A stretch of 64,000 bases of DNA from a virus, in the IMG/VR virus record IMGVR_UViG_3300022868_000015, positions 1-64,000 of that record. The stretch is one strand, 5' to 3'. The first letter of the stretch is position 1; each line of letters begins with the position of its first letter. This document shows, piece by piece, positions 34,056 to 42,681 of the stretch. Position numbers and translations under genes: made by a program. The notes below the pieces were generated by a model. It ran no database searches. It was not told the DNA's origin and saw only the letters and a list, made by a program, of their open reading frames with translations.

Positions 34056-34184
34056 TTAATTTTTCTGCCTTTTAACAAATTCTTCATGCTTTTCATCAAA
34101 AATATAACCATCTTTTTTAATCTTTTCAAGAATATGTTCTTCAACATTATCTAACATTTTTTGTTTTCTTTCTTCTCTTGTCAT
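34056..34184 (-). CDS. small charged protein, copy 2
   Basis: 42 residues: MTREERKQKMLDNVEEHI then GYIFDEKHEEFVKRQKN. Paralogue of the 32932 gene. The two flank the 33228 and 33822 genes, so this stretch was probably duplicated. Confidence 0.6.
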   Translation of the reverse strand: MTREERKQKMLDNVEEHILEKIKKDGYIFDEKHEEFVKRQKN

Positions 34185-34218
34185 AATTATGATTTTCTTT
34201 TTATTATTATATTTTTCT

Positions 34219-35127
34219 TTAATCTTTTATTTTATTTCTATAATCTTCATTAAAAGGTCTGTTACCATTCAAATCTTCGATAACTTCTTTAACAATAAAT
34301 CTAAATTTCTTTATGTGTTTTTCTGATTTTTTATTAAAATAAGATGCAAAATCATCATATAATGATTTAACATCATCTAGGTTACTAACATCTTTTATAA
34401 AAGATAATAACTTAGAATGTTTATTTAAATTAAACTGTTTAAACTTTTTAACTAAATCATTTGTAATCTTGATTAATCCTTCTAAATTAATTTCACTTAT
34501 ATTATCTTCTATGAAATTATCAACATTAAAGTTATTTAACATTTCCATATATTTCCAATTTTGATGTTCTTTAAGTTTTTCAAATAAATCATCTTCATCA
34601 TTAATATTTAATTCATATAAATAGTGATACACTTGAGATATTCTCGCATTCATTTCGGTATCTAGTGATAAATATAACAAATATATAAATTTATAATAAC
34701 TTTTATCCTTATCTATTTTTAGGTTAGAATAAATATTCCTAATTTTAATATAATGTGGTTTAATATCAACTCCTGTTTTCTCAATATTTTTTTGGATTTC
34801 GAAAAACTCTTTTATGTGTGTTAATTCATGTGATAAAATACCTTTGATTTTTATTAGATCGACATTATTTTTATCAATTTCAATTGTTATTAATATATCA
34901 TGTAATTTATTTTTCTTAATAGATGAAAAACTTGGATCACACACTGAATGGTATCTATCTGTTAAAATATATTCTATTCGTAAGTCTATTAATGGAAAAT
35001 TACCATAATCTAAATCTAATTGAAATTTATCATTTTTATTTTCAAACAATGATGTAATAAAGTCTGAATATTCCTTTATTTCATCGGAAATTCCTCTACC
35101 CTCAAGAAATGATTTAAAAGTTTTCAA
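34219..35127 (-). CDS. leader protein with HEXXH metalloprotease-like motif
   Basis: 302 residues. Leader MKTFKSFLEGRGISDE (F-L-E|G). ILSHELTHIKEFFE at about residue 95-108 is an HExxH motif in a helix after a strand, as in zincin peptidases. A third ligand is unclear; the downstream TEMNARI block has a Glu that could serve. The rest is helical. May be an injected or virion-associated peptidase. Confidence 0.6.
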   Translation of the reverse strand: MKTFKSFLEGRGISDEIKEYSDFITSLFENKNDKFQLDLDYGNFPLIDLRIEYILTDRYHSVCDPSFSSIKKNKLHDILITIEIDKNNVDLIKIKGILSHELTHIKEFFEIQKNIEKTGVDIKPHYIKIRNIYSNLKIDKDKSYYKFIYLLYLSLDTEMNARISQVYHYLYELNINDEDDLFEKLKEHQNWKYMEMLNNFNVDNFIEDNISEINLEGLIKITNDLVKKFKQFNLNKHSKLLSFIKDVSNLDDVKSLYDDFASYFNKKSEKHIKKFRFIVKEVIEDLNGNRPFNEDYRNKIKD

Positions 35128-35144
35128 AAATAATTCTTTTTCTT

Positions 35145-35156
35145 TTATATATTAAA
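35145..35156 (-). promoter_or_regulatory. AATATATA promoter-like element (minus)
   Basis: Minus strand TTTAATATATAA, 18 bases before the ATG at 35127. Confidence 0.5.
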
Positions 35157-35169
35157 ATTCTTAATTGGT

Positions 35170-35781
35170 TTAATAATATTCCTCCACACTACTATCAACA
35201 TAATCTCTAACAACATTCCAAAATGGAATATTACTATCCAATAATGTTCTCATCATTTCTTTATCAATAATTCTTGATTTACCTGATAAAACCCTTTCAC
35301 CAGTAATCCAATGTAAACCAGTAGTACTGAAAATAATCAAATTTCCACTATCATTAACGTCTACACCATATTTAGCATAAGATATTCCTTGAAAATTATG
35401 TAAATCTTTGATGGTTAATTCTTTTTCTTCATCAGTTCTAAATTTAGCTTGAATAGTACAAGGTTTATCATCTATACCTTTACCAAATCCATCTACACCA
35501 TAATCATCAAAATTCTCAACTTCATAGCCATAAACACCTACCCTATTATCAGATCCAAGTATCTTGAAAAACAATTCAGCAAAGATTTCAAATAGATCAC
35601 CTATCATCTTATCCCTACCTTGTTCTTCATTATATCCAAATTTCTTCCAATTTTTAGATTCTTTTTGAATTTTATTGATAAAAGTGTTCACCAATTTACA
35701 TTTTCCAAATATTCTTTCAAATATTTCTTCATCTTTGTTATATAGTTCTATAAAACTATCATGTGTTATATAATTTTTCAT
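35170..35781 (-). CDS. PD-(D/E)XK restriction-endonuclease-like protein
   Basis: 203 residues. MIGDLFEIFAELFFKIL supplies the Glu, YGVDGFG the Asp, and CTIQAKFR the QxK, the normal order of a Mrr/restriction-type core. LIIFSTTGLHWI follows. It lies between the helicase (36108) and the methyltransferase (30936) on the same strand, which suggests it supplies cleavage for that set. Confidence 0.72.
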   Translation of the reverse strand: MKNYITHDSFIELYNKDEEIFERIFGKCKLVNTFINKIQKESKNWKKFGYNEEQGRDKMIGDLFEIFAELFFKILGSDNRVGVYGYEVENFDDYGVDGFGKGIDDKPCTIQAKFRTDEEKELTIKDLHNFQGISYAKYGVDVNDSGNLIIFSTTGLHWITGERVLSGKSRIIDKEMMRTLLDSNIPFWNVVRDYVDSSVEEYY

Positions 35782-35784
35782 AAT

Positions 35785-36108
35785 TTATAGTATATTCATT
35801 TTTAAGCTTTCTAATTTATATTCTAATTCTTTTTCTTTCAACCAATTCTTAAAATCTATACTTTTAGCCGTCATAATATTTAATCTCGTATATAACCAAA
35901 GTGCGGGACCACCATAAATAAAAATTATGGAAAGAGTAAAAGATTCAGTTTTTTTTGTTGACGATAAAAGATTCACCATATCGATATCATAACCCACCCC
36001 ATAATATTCACTCAATATATCAAGAGCAAATATACATTCATTTGGTTTCACATTACAAAAATTCTCATATTCAAAATCTCTCATTATAGTATGTTCAAAA
36101 TCTCTCAT
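35785..36108 (-). CDS. small tail-bearing protein in the restriction-like cluster
   Basis: 107 residues. The start is doubled: MRDFEHTI then MRDFEYEN, because of a 24-bp duplication, so the real start may be either ATG. Ends ESLKMNIL, a shared-tail variant. First ATG overlaps the helicase stop (TAATG). Confidence 0.65.
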   Translation of the reverse strand: MRDFEHTIMRDFEYENFCNVKPNECIFALDILSEYYGVGYDIDMVNLLSSTKKTESFTLSIIFIYGGPALWLYTRLNIMTAKSIDFKNWLKEKELEYKLESLKMNIL

Positions 36109-36118
36109 TATAGTAAGT
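36071..36118. repeat. 24-bp tandem duplication over a gene junction
   Basis: Unit TCAAAATCTCTCATTATAGT plus four bases, twice. It repeats the helicase stop/next-gene start junction. Confidence 0.9.
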
Positions 36119-37748
36119 TTATTGCATCATCAAGTGATTGACAATCATCTAATTTTTCTCTAAATTCCATCCTTTCAGATGATTCTTGTTCTAATTTATC
36201 TAATTTCTCAATTTCATTCAATATATCTTCTATATATTCTGACTTTGGTTTACGGTTCTTTTTGTTTAATCCTGGTAAACCCTCATCTTCTTTAGATTTT
36301 GATATATCTTTACCCTCTGAAACATAAAAAGCAGGATCATAACCATAATCATCCCTCATGTCTTTAATTGTCTTACTAATAACATTCTTAGTTTGAATGC
36401 TTTGTATGTCCATAACTGGAACTATAACAGCACAATATGGTTTAATCCACAAACTATAATCATCAGTATCAATTTCACCACTTCTTAATCTTAAAGAATC
36501 TAAATCATGCTTACGTGTTGACCTGCCTGTGTTTTGAACAATCTTAGATTTTGTTGGTAAAATATCATTAAGAAATAAAACTCCTGTAATGCCTGGTACG
36601 TTAATACCTTCCGATAGAATATCATAATGTAGTATAATTGCACCTTCATCAGATTCCATATCCTTCATTTTTCCTAAAAATTCACCTCTATCTTTAATAC
36701 CTTCATCATTAAAATAATGTAGTTCACCTCTATCATGTCTAGAAGCACCAGCTAAAACATTAACATCTAATAATTCAAAATAATCTAAGGCTCTCTCATG
36801 TAAATCCCATATATGATCAACAGAGGCACATTTAATTAATAATTTAGGTTCTATATTATCTGGTTCAGCTGAATTTTCTTTTAACCATGTCTTATGTGCA
36901 TCGTAAACTTCTGTAACGAATTTTAACAGGTTTTCACCTGATTTACCAAAATCTTTCCCATCTTCATAATTTGATGGAGTTGCAATATGCATGATAGGTT
37001 TTATTATATAACCTCTTTCTACACTATCTTTAAAAGTAAGTCCGTGTCTTTCTCCGAAAATATTTTCATTATTCATTAAAAATGAATCTGTTTCTTCACT
37101 GATAGCATCTCTAGGCGTTGCTGTAAAGAAATAAGATTTTTCAAAATCTAAACATTCAAAATTCCTTCTAAACTCTGAACTATTCATTTCAGATGCTAAT
37201 AAATGGGCTTCATCGCAGTATATTGTATTTAGGTGTATATTCTTCATTTTAAATAAAGAGTGATATGTACTTATAATAACAACATCTCTATTTTCTTTTA
37301 TATGTTTATCAACAATAGAATTTACTTCTTTTTCTGAAATAGTAAAATTAATAATGTCTCCATAATTTAATCCAAGTTCTTTTAATTTTTTATTATTTTG
37401 CTTAGTTCTAAATTTATCTAAACAAATCCTAGAACTACCAACAAAAACAAATCCTATATGTCCTATAATTGTTTCATATTGTTTAAATAAATCAATCGTA
37501 TGTTGTTCATTTAACATCAATCTATGAGATGCAATTGCACATATATCAATAGATGGTTCTTTAAATGTTCTAATTAAATCTGAATATATAATTAATGATT
37601 TACCTGTGCCTGTTGGTTGGAATATTGTGGCTTTATCATTTTTGGATAGAAATTCTAATGCTTCTTTTTGGTCAGGGTATAACTTATTTTGCAATCTTTT
37701 ATAATAAGACTTAAAAGTCTTTGATTCAAATATTTCTTGTTTTTTCAT
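36108..37748 (-). CDS. DEAH-box SF2 helicase, restriction-type
   Basis: 546 residues. Motif I QPTGTGKS, motif II CDEAHLL, motif III TATPR, motif V-like SEGINVPG and motif VI QNTGRSTRKHD are all intact. The layout is that of a helicase-restriction subunit or phage UvsW-like enzyme. The C-terminal 100 residues are charged and coiled. Followed on the strand by the nuclease and methyltransferase, so an ATP-dependent restriction set is plausible. Confidence 0.88.
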   Translation of the reverse strand: MKKQEIFESKTFKSYYKRLQNKLYPDQKEALEFLSKNDKATIFQPTGTGKSLIIYSDLIRTFKEPSIDICAIASHRLMLNEQHTIDLFKQYETIIGHIGFVFVGSSRICLDKFRTKQNNKKLKELGLNYGDIINFTISEKEVNSIVDKHIKENRDVVIISTYHSLFKMKNIHLNTIYCDEAHLLASEMNSSEFRRNFECLDFEKSYFFTATPRDAISEETDSFLMNNENIFGERHGLTFKDSVERGYIIKPIMHIATPSNYEDGKDFGKSGENLLKFVTEVYDAHKTWLKENSAEPDNIEPKLLIKCASVDHIWDLHERALDYFELLDVNVLAGASRHDRGELHYFNDEGIKDRGEFLGKMKDMESDEGAIILHYDILSEGINVPGITGVLFLNDILPTKSKIVQNTGRSTRKHDLDSLRLRSGEIDTDDYSLWIKPYCAVIVPVMDIQSIQTKNVISKTIKDMRDDYGYDPAFYVSEGKDISKSKEDEGLPGLNKKNRKPKSEYIEDILNEIEKLDKLEQESSERMEFREKLDDCQSLDDAINLL

Positions 37749-37750
37749 CT

Positions 37751-38158
37751 TTAAATGTAATAAATTTGTTCTAAACTAAAAAATTCACCTTTTGGAGCTA
37801 TAATAGGTGGTGGTTTACTCCCTTTAGGTAATTCAGGCAATTCAGTTAATTTGTTATTACCACAATATAATATTTTTAACCCTTTAGGTAATTCAGGTAA
37901 TTCAGTTAATTGGTTATAATCACAATCTAATATTAATAATCCTTTTGGTAATTCAGGTAATTGTGTTAATTGGTTATTAGAACAATATAATGTTTCTAAT
38001 CCTTTAGGTAATTCAGGTAATTCAGGTAATTCAGTTAATTTGTTATTACCACAATACAAATATTTTAATCCTTCAGGTAATTCAGGTAATTCAGTTAATT
38101 TGAAATTACCTAAATCCAATGTTTTACCATCATTACTTAAATGGTTTTTTATATTCAT
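37751..38158 (-). CDS. LRR protein with replaced C terminus
   Basis: 135 residues. No MKYLKTY leader (starts MNIKNHLSNDGKTLDL), about four and a half LPX repeats, one with an extra LPE. It ends SKPPPIIAPKGEF and further residues instead of the usual YWEWFWKENPDL cap and KMGLY tail. Looks truncated at both ends and fused to foreign sequence. May or may not be functional. Confidence 0.7.
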   Translation of the reverse strand: MNIKNHLSNDGKTLDLGNFKLTELPELPEGLKYLYCGNNKLTELPELPELPKGLETLYCSNNQLTQLPELPKGLLILDCDYNQLTELPELPKGLKILYCGNNKLTELPELPKGSKPPPIIAPKGEFFSLEQIYYI

Positions 38159-38214
38159 TGTTTAACCCTTTCCAATTTTCTTTTTCTTTGCAATCTTTTA
38201 TAAATCTTTCTAAC
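38155..38214 (-). pseudogene. remnant with basic RKRKLERVK tail
   Basis: One frame reads KIYKRLQRKRKLERVKQ and stops in the CAATGA that carries the LRR start. No start codon upstream. It matches the basic-tail group and is probably the end of a lost gene. Confidence 0.35.
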
Positions 38215-38239
38215 TCATTTATTGAATCGCATCAATCAT

Positions 38240-38545
38240 TTAACACATATTTTCATTCTCATCATGAAACATAAATATTTGTTCTTGGTACCACATAACA
38301 TCATCATAATGATGTCTTTCATTTTTAGTAAAATCTTCAACTAAACTATCAATTCTACTTCTCTGACCACCATCTTTATCACCAAATATGTCTTTATGCC
38401 AAAAATTCATATAACAATAAGTATATCCAATTTCACTTAACATTAATTGTCTTAATTCTTTAATATTATCTGGTAATTGTTTGTATGTTTTAGGATCATC
38501 TAAATCCACTTCATTTCCATGAAAACTACAAGTAAATTTTCTCAT
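38240..38545 (-). CDS. unknown 101-residue protein
   Basis: MRKFTCSFHGNEVDLDDPKT, then helix and NERHHYDDVMWYQEQIF. Several His and Cys residues without a clear metal site. No tail. Confidence 0.6.
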   Translation of the reverse strand: MRKFTCSFHGNEVDLDDPKTYKQLPDNIKELRQLMLSEIGYTYCYMNFWHKDIFGDKDGGQRSRIDSLVEDFTKNERHHYDDVMWYQEQIFMFHDENENMC

Positions 38546-38556
38546 ACTTCTTTTTT

Positions 38557-38994
38557 TTATTTATCAATTTTACCAATAACAGAACTCTCAATATCCTGTA
38601 TAACATTACTAGGAGAACAACAACAAACACTATTATCAACTGACTGATCAACAAATAAGTTATCATGGGTAGAATATTGTAAATCCCTTGGAGTGTATGG
38701 GACAGATACGAAATTAAAATTACCATTAGCAACTTTAAAACCTATAAAAGCCTCATCACCTTTAATATGAAACACTTCTAAATCTGTAGCATCAGCTGGT
38801 ATTGTTGTTTGACTTTTACTTAATCTTCTAATTACACCATTTTTAGCCTCATACCATATATCATTATATTGAAATTCAAAACCTGTATCTCTCATACAAA
38901 TTCCAAACTCTTCTTTATCTTTTGTTACTAATAGTATACCAGAATATATTTCTTCTAATATATGTTCGTATTTTTCACTAATGCTTATTTTCAT
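38557..38994 (-). CDS. unknown 145-residue protein
   Basis: Beta-rich (DTGFEFQYNDIWYEAKNG, DEAFIGFKVANGNF) with a Cys cluster SVCCCSP near the C terminus. No known domain. Follows the 38999 gene by five bases. Confidence 0.6.
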   Translation of the reverse strand: MKISISEKYEHILEEIYSGILLVTKDKEEFGICMRDTGFEFQYNDIWYEAKNGVIRRLSKSQTTIPADATDLEVFHIKGDEAFIGFKVANGNFNFVSVPYTPRDLQYSTHDNLFVDQSVDNSVCCCSPSNVIQDIESSVIGKIDK

Positions 38995-38998
38995 CTTT

Positions 38999-39361
38999 TT
39001 AATTTATTTTTTGTAATGGTACGTCATCAGTTGACATAGGTCCTAATTCACCGTTATGTTTGTCATCATAACCTGTTTCTAATAAATGATGCCCTGTATA
39101 TACATTTTGTATTGTACCGAAAAATCCTTTGTGATCAAAATGAATTCTATGTGTTACCTTTATTATTTGATCTCTATTAAATTTTACAGTTTCTTGTAAT
39201 GATATAGACCATACCAATGTGCCTGCTGGTACTACTCTTAATTCACCAATTTTAGCAATTGGATCTTTCATATCGGGTACATATGTCTGACATATTGGTA
39301 ATATTGGTAATGGTTTTTTATGTTGTAAATTCATTTCTTTATTTTTTATGTTCAATAACAA
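38999..39361 (-). CDS. unknown 120-residue protein
   Basis: Start at 39361 or at the internal MNLQHKK (39334). PLPILPICQTYVPDMKD, then VPAGTLVWSISLQE and a RIHFDHKGFFGTIQNVY barrel-like segment. Unknown. Confidence 0.55.
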   Translation of the reverse strand: MLLNIKNKEMNLQHKKPLPILPICQTYVPDMKDPIAKIGELRVVPAGTLVWSISLQETVKFNRDQIIKVTHRIHFDHKGFFGTIQNVYTGHHLLETGYDDKHNGELGPMSTDDVPLQKIN

Positions 39362-39367
39362 TTTATT

Positions 39368-39739
39368 TTATTCATCCTTAACCCTTTCCAATTTTAATTT
39401 TCTCTGTTTTCTTAATAAAGCCTTTTTATATTTTTCATAATCATTTCTATTAACAGTTTGATTATAAAAATTACCATATTCTTCACTTATTAAGTCTTCT
39501 TTAAAAATAACATACAAAAGCATTACATAATTATCTTCAAGTATACCAATTACTTCACCCTTTTTTGAAAGTTTATCTACATATTTTTCAAATAATTCTA
39601 CATCTATATCAATCAAAACATTGCGAATATTTTCTAAATCATCTATTAAAGGTTGATTCCAATTATCCAAAGTCATTTTGTTTTTTGAATGATTAATGAA
39701 CTTATCTAAAATTTCTTTACTGTTTACCATTTTTAACAT
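39368..39739 (-). CDS. helical protein with RKQRKLKLER basic tail
   Basis: 123 residues, with a possible start at MVNSKEIL. Mostly helical; the C terminus LLRKQRKLKLERVKDE is the fullest form of the basic tail shared with 26863, 12121, 11465 and 42020. Confidence 0.65.
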   Translation of the reverse strand: MLKMVNSKEILDKFINHSKNKMTLDNWNQPLIDDLENIRNVLIDIDVELFEKYVDKLSKKGEVIGILEDNYVMLLYVIFKEDLISEEYGNFYNQTVNRNDYEKYKKALLRKQRKLKLERVKDE

Positions 39740-39745
39740 TTACGT

Positions 39746-39862
39746 TTATTCATCAAATACACCTAATCTTTTAAGTATTTTAAATTCTATTTCATGTAAA
39801 TTAAAAAGATCTATTAGATTTTCAATCTTTTTCTTCGCATTATTTAATTTACATCCAACCAT
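39746..39862 (-). CDS. small protein, 38 residues
   Basis: MVGCKLNNAKKKIENLIDLF then LKRLGVFDE. The end resembles the shared tail followed by three extra residues. Short, so only moderately supported. Confidence 0.4.
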   Translation of the reverse strand: MVGCKLNNAKKKIENLIDLFNLHEIEFKILKRLGVFDE

Positions 39863-39863
39863 C

Positions 39864-40193
39864 TTATTCTAAAATTGTATCAACTTCTTCAATACGCCAA
39901 TCTTCAAAACGACCAAATTTAAAAGGTATGTCTTCATTTTCATATATTTTATCCCATTCGGCTTTTTCTTTATCTTTATGTTCTTTCATTGCTTTTTCGG
40001 CACCTTCTTTAGTCTTATGAATACTCATAGTTACATAACCACTTTCTTCTGTCATTGGATTATAAAGAAATTCATATAATTTAATATTATCTTTCATCCA
40101 ATTAGCACCATCAATAACAAGTTGTTTAAGTTCATTAATATCTATGTCATAGACATCATTTGCTCTTTTTTCTGCGTATTCTTCTAATTTCAT
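39864..40193 (-). CDS. unknown 109-residue protein
   Basis: MKLEEYAEKRANDVYDI, then a small alpha/beta unit with EGAEKAMKEHKDKEKAEW and acidic end. Coupled to the zinc-site protein at 40190. Unknown. Confidence 0.6.
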   Translation of the reverse strand: MKLEEYAEKRANDVYDIDINELKQLVIDGANWMKDNIKLYEFLYNPMTEESGYVTMSIHKTKEGAEKAMKEHKDKEKAEWDKIYENEDIPFKFGRFEDWRIEEVDTILE

Positions 40194-40402
40194 ATTTTTT
40201 CTAATTTTTTCATTGGATAAGATACATCAAAGTAAAATTTACCACAATCAACATCACCAAGATCTATTAAAGGTGAATAATTATCACATTTTTGATCTCT
40301 GAAATCTTGATCTAATACTTCTTTAGACCAAAAAATTCCTAATTGATAGCAAATATATTTACCATTTTCATTTCCACCATGTTCGCAATTAATACATTTC
40401 AT
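40190..40402 (-). CDS. small Cys-rich protein
   Basis: 70 residues. MKCINCEHGGNENGKYIC then QKCDNYSP: four Cys in CxxC...C...C spacing, a likely zinc or metal site. Common phage small-protein layout, role unknown. Confidence 0.6.
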   Translation of the reverse strand: MKCINCEHGGNENGKYICYQLGIFWSKEVLDQDFRDQKCDNYSPLIDLGDVDCGKFYFDVSYPMKKLEKI

Positions 40403-40854
40403 TATAATTCAGTTTGATTTTTCTTTAAATTTTTATTTTCTTCTTTCAATTTCTTATTTTCTTTTACAAGATTTTCTTGTTTTTGTTTTTCTTCTTTTTC
40501 TTTTTCTTTCTTACTCTCCAAAAAATTTTGAACACCTTTTGTATTTTGCATTTCAAATACTTTATCCAAACAATCTTCAGTATTCTCTGAAGCTTCAGAA
40601 CCATCTTTAACATCATAATAATCAAATTTATTATATGTATACCATTGATCACCATCAATACCTAAAACCCAAAAACCTTTCCCTTTTTCTGGTTTTTCCC
40701 ATCTAATAGTAGATTCTTGAATCTCACTCCTATAATATGTTGGTATTAAATACATATATACTGGTATTAATGCAGCTAAAGCTATACTAGTCAAAAATGT
40801 TGTTATTCCTCCATTCCAATACCACCATTTTCCAAATTTCGTTTTTTTACTCAT
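40402..40854 (-). CDS. single-pass membrane protein with coiled-coil end
   Basis: 150 residues. One span (GGITTFLTSIALAALIPVYM), a middle domain, then a long charged coil (KEKEKEEKQKQENLVKENKK). No family recognised; the geometry recalls spanin-like or tether proteins but is not diagnostic. Confidence 0.65.
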   Translation of the reverse strand: MSKKTKFGKWWYWNGGITTFLTSIALAALIPVYMYLIPTYYRSEIQESTIRWEKPEKGKGFWVLGIDGDQWYTYNKFDYYDVKDGSEASENTEDCLDKVFEMQNTKGVQNFLESKKEKEKEEKQKQENLVKENKKLKEENKNLKKNQTEL

Positions 40855-40873
40855 TTTTTTTATTTATTTTAAT

Positions 40874-41206
40874 TTATATTAATCCTAATTTATAACCATC
40901 AAAGAAATATTGTAAATCATGTTCTTCAATAAATTCATCAAACCACCTCAATATATGTCCTGGATGATTAATCCGAGTTAAATCTATAGCATTTGTTCTA
41001 CCAGAAGATTCAAAACAAGAAACTGTATGTTTTTCATCAACGAACAAAACAAGTGGAAAGTACTTTCTACTTAACAATGGTTTAACAAATAATGATCGCC
41101 ACAAATGTGTATGTTCATATTTCATATGATCAAACCATTTAAGAATATTTAAAAGTTCTTCATTATTTTCAATGACTACATTTAATATATGTCTTGATTC
41201 TTTCAT
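40874..41206 (-). CDS. small tail-bearing protein
   Basis: 110 residues. HILNVVIENNEELLNILKWF opening in the beta-helix style. SGRTNAIDLTRINHPGHI in the middle. Ends DGYKLGLI. Abuts the Pth2 gene. Confidence 0.68.
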   Translation of the reverse strand: MKESRHILNVVIENNEELLNILKWFDHMKYEHTHLWRSLFVKPLLSRKYFPLVLFVDEKHTVSCFESSGRTNAIDLTRINHPGHILRWFDEFIEEHDLQYFFDGYKLGLI

Positions 41207-41601
41207 TATAATAATTTTAAATGACCTGTTATTTTATCAATCTTATCTGCTCTATAAGGACCAATTGCAATACAAGTTTTAGTAGCAACACCATCAAATT
41301 CAGTTAAACCTGCATCAGTTATCAATACACAAGGCATATTATTTACTTCTGCAAGTCTATATAGTTCTAAGAGTTCTTCTTCACTATCACAAGACACACA
41401 TATCTTAGTAAAATTACCATTTAACCATTTATCCCAATATGAACCTGATTCAAACTTAAAATTATATTCATTTTCAGATTTTTGCATAGCGTTCAAAATT
41501 ACAGCCAGTGAGGCGTGACTACCTTGGGCTATTTCCTTACCCCGCCTCATTTTCAAGTCTTTGCGCATTACTATTACTTGTTTTACTTTATAATCACTCA
41601 T
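41206..41601 (-). CDS. pth2: peptidyl-tRNA hydrolase 2 family
   Basis: 131 residues. KQVIVMRKDLKMRRGKEIAQGSHA at the N terminus, ITDAGLTEFDGVATKTCIA and GPYRADKIDKITGHLKLL at the end are the conserved Pth2 blocks (Lys, His and Asp of the active site all present). Pth2 releases peptides from tRNA and is typical of archaea and eukaryotes and found in some bacteria and phages. Its native HLKLL end happens to resemble the shared tail. Full length. Confidence 0.85.
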   Translation of the reverse strand: MSDYKVKQVIVMRKDLKMRRGKEIAQGSHASLAVILNAMQKSENEYNFKFESGSYWDKWLNGNFTKICVSCDSEEELLELYRLAEVNNMPCVLITDAGLTEFDGVATKTCIAIGPYRADKIDKITGHLKLL

Positions 41602-41615
41602 CTTCTTCTAATTCT

Positions 41616-41968
41616 TTATAATACTCCTAATTTAATCGAATCAATTATTTCTCTTATTAATTTACATGCTTCAATAAGACCTGCCTCTAGTGCTTCTTCG
41701 TAGGTTTTATATTCACCTACTACATCTGTTGGATAACTAGAACCATTATCACTTTGTTCACCTATTTTATAACCATATTTAGTACAATTAAATTGAGCAT
41801 TAACATCTAATTTGTATTTTTTTCTTTAAATATATGATATTTTTCCATGATTCTTTCAACAATTAATTCTCTTAACTCATAATAACTAATTTGTAATTTT
41901 TTGTCTTCAATTGTGAGTAAATCTTCCCATGTTGTTGCTTCTCTTAAGGCTTTTTTCATATTTTCCAT
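41616..41968 (-). CDS. tail-bearing protein, frameshift at an A7 tract
   Basis: First frame from 41968: MENMKKALREATTWEDLL to IMEKYHIFKEK, then a stop. Second frame continues YKLDVNAQFNCTKYGYKI, TYEEALEAGLIEACKLI, and ends IKLGVL. The EEALEAGLxEAxKLI block is a recurrent ending of small phage and prophage proteins. The join is at seven A near 41825. Confidence 0.6.
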
Positions 41969-42019
41969 TTTTTCATTTGTTTTTATTCTTATTTAGAATC
42001 ATTCCAAATAAGATCATTT

Positions 42020-42676
42020 TTATTTTCTAATTCTTTCTATTTTATATTTTCTAAGTTTTCTTACAGTTTTCTTATTATGGGTTTCAATTTGTTCTGGAGT
42101 AAAACCAATCCATAAATCAACATCTACAGGAATTAAAATACCTTCTAATTGAGACCAATTATCACATGATAAATATTTTAAACTTTTAGGTAATTTTGGT
42201 AACCTTTTAATTGGATTATCATAACATTGTAAATCTTCTAAATCTTCTGGTAATACTGGTAATTCTTTCAATAAATTTGTATCACAATATAAATATTTAA
42301 GTGTTTTTGGTAAATCAGGTAATTCAGTTAATTCATTTTCATAACAATATAAATGTGCTAAATCTTCTTTTAATTCAGGTAACTTTTTTAAATCTTTTCT
42401 CTCAAACACATCTTTAGCTAATGAACCATATTTTTCAATCAATTCAACAGCTCCTTCAAGTTCTTTTATCAATACATTAAATTGTGTTTCATTCCTAATA
42501 CTTTTATATTTATTGTAATATACTTTAAACATATCATCATATTCTTTAAATTTAACATACAATATAAAATAATAATATACATTGATGTGTATTTTTTCAA
42601 TATATTCAATATATTCAAAAAGTTTATTAAAATTATCTGTATTATATTTATGTCTCACCCTTTCCAATTTACTCAT
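42020..42676 (-). CDS. diverged LRR protein with basic tail
   Basis: 218 residues. An N-terminal helical half (HKYNTDNFNKLFEYIEYI), then LPX repeats from about 120 (KLPELKEDLAHLYC to KSLKYLSC, with Cys at the usual place). It ends VRKLRKYKIERIRK, the basic tail, instead of KMGLY. So LRR arrays here are joined to either tail type. Confidence 0.75.
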   Translation of the reverse strand: MSKLERVRHKYNTDNFNKLFEYIEYIEKIHINVYYYFILYVKFKEYDDMFKVYYNKYKSIRNETQFNVLIKELEGAVELIEKYGSLAKDVFERKDLKKLPELKEDLAHLYCYENELTELPDLPKTLKYLYCDTNLLKELPVLPEDLEDLQCYDNPIKRLPKLPKSLKYLSCDNWSQLEGILIPVDVDLWIGFTPEQIETHNKKTVRKLRKYKIERIRK

Positions 42677-42681
42677 AAGGT

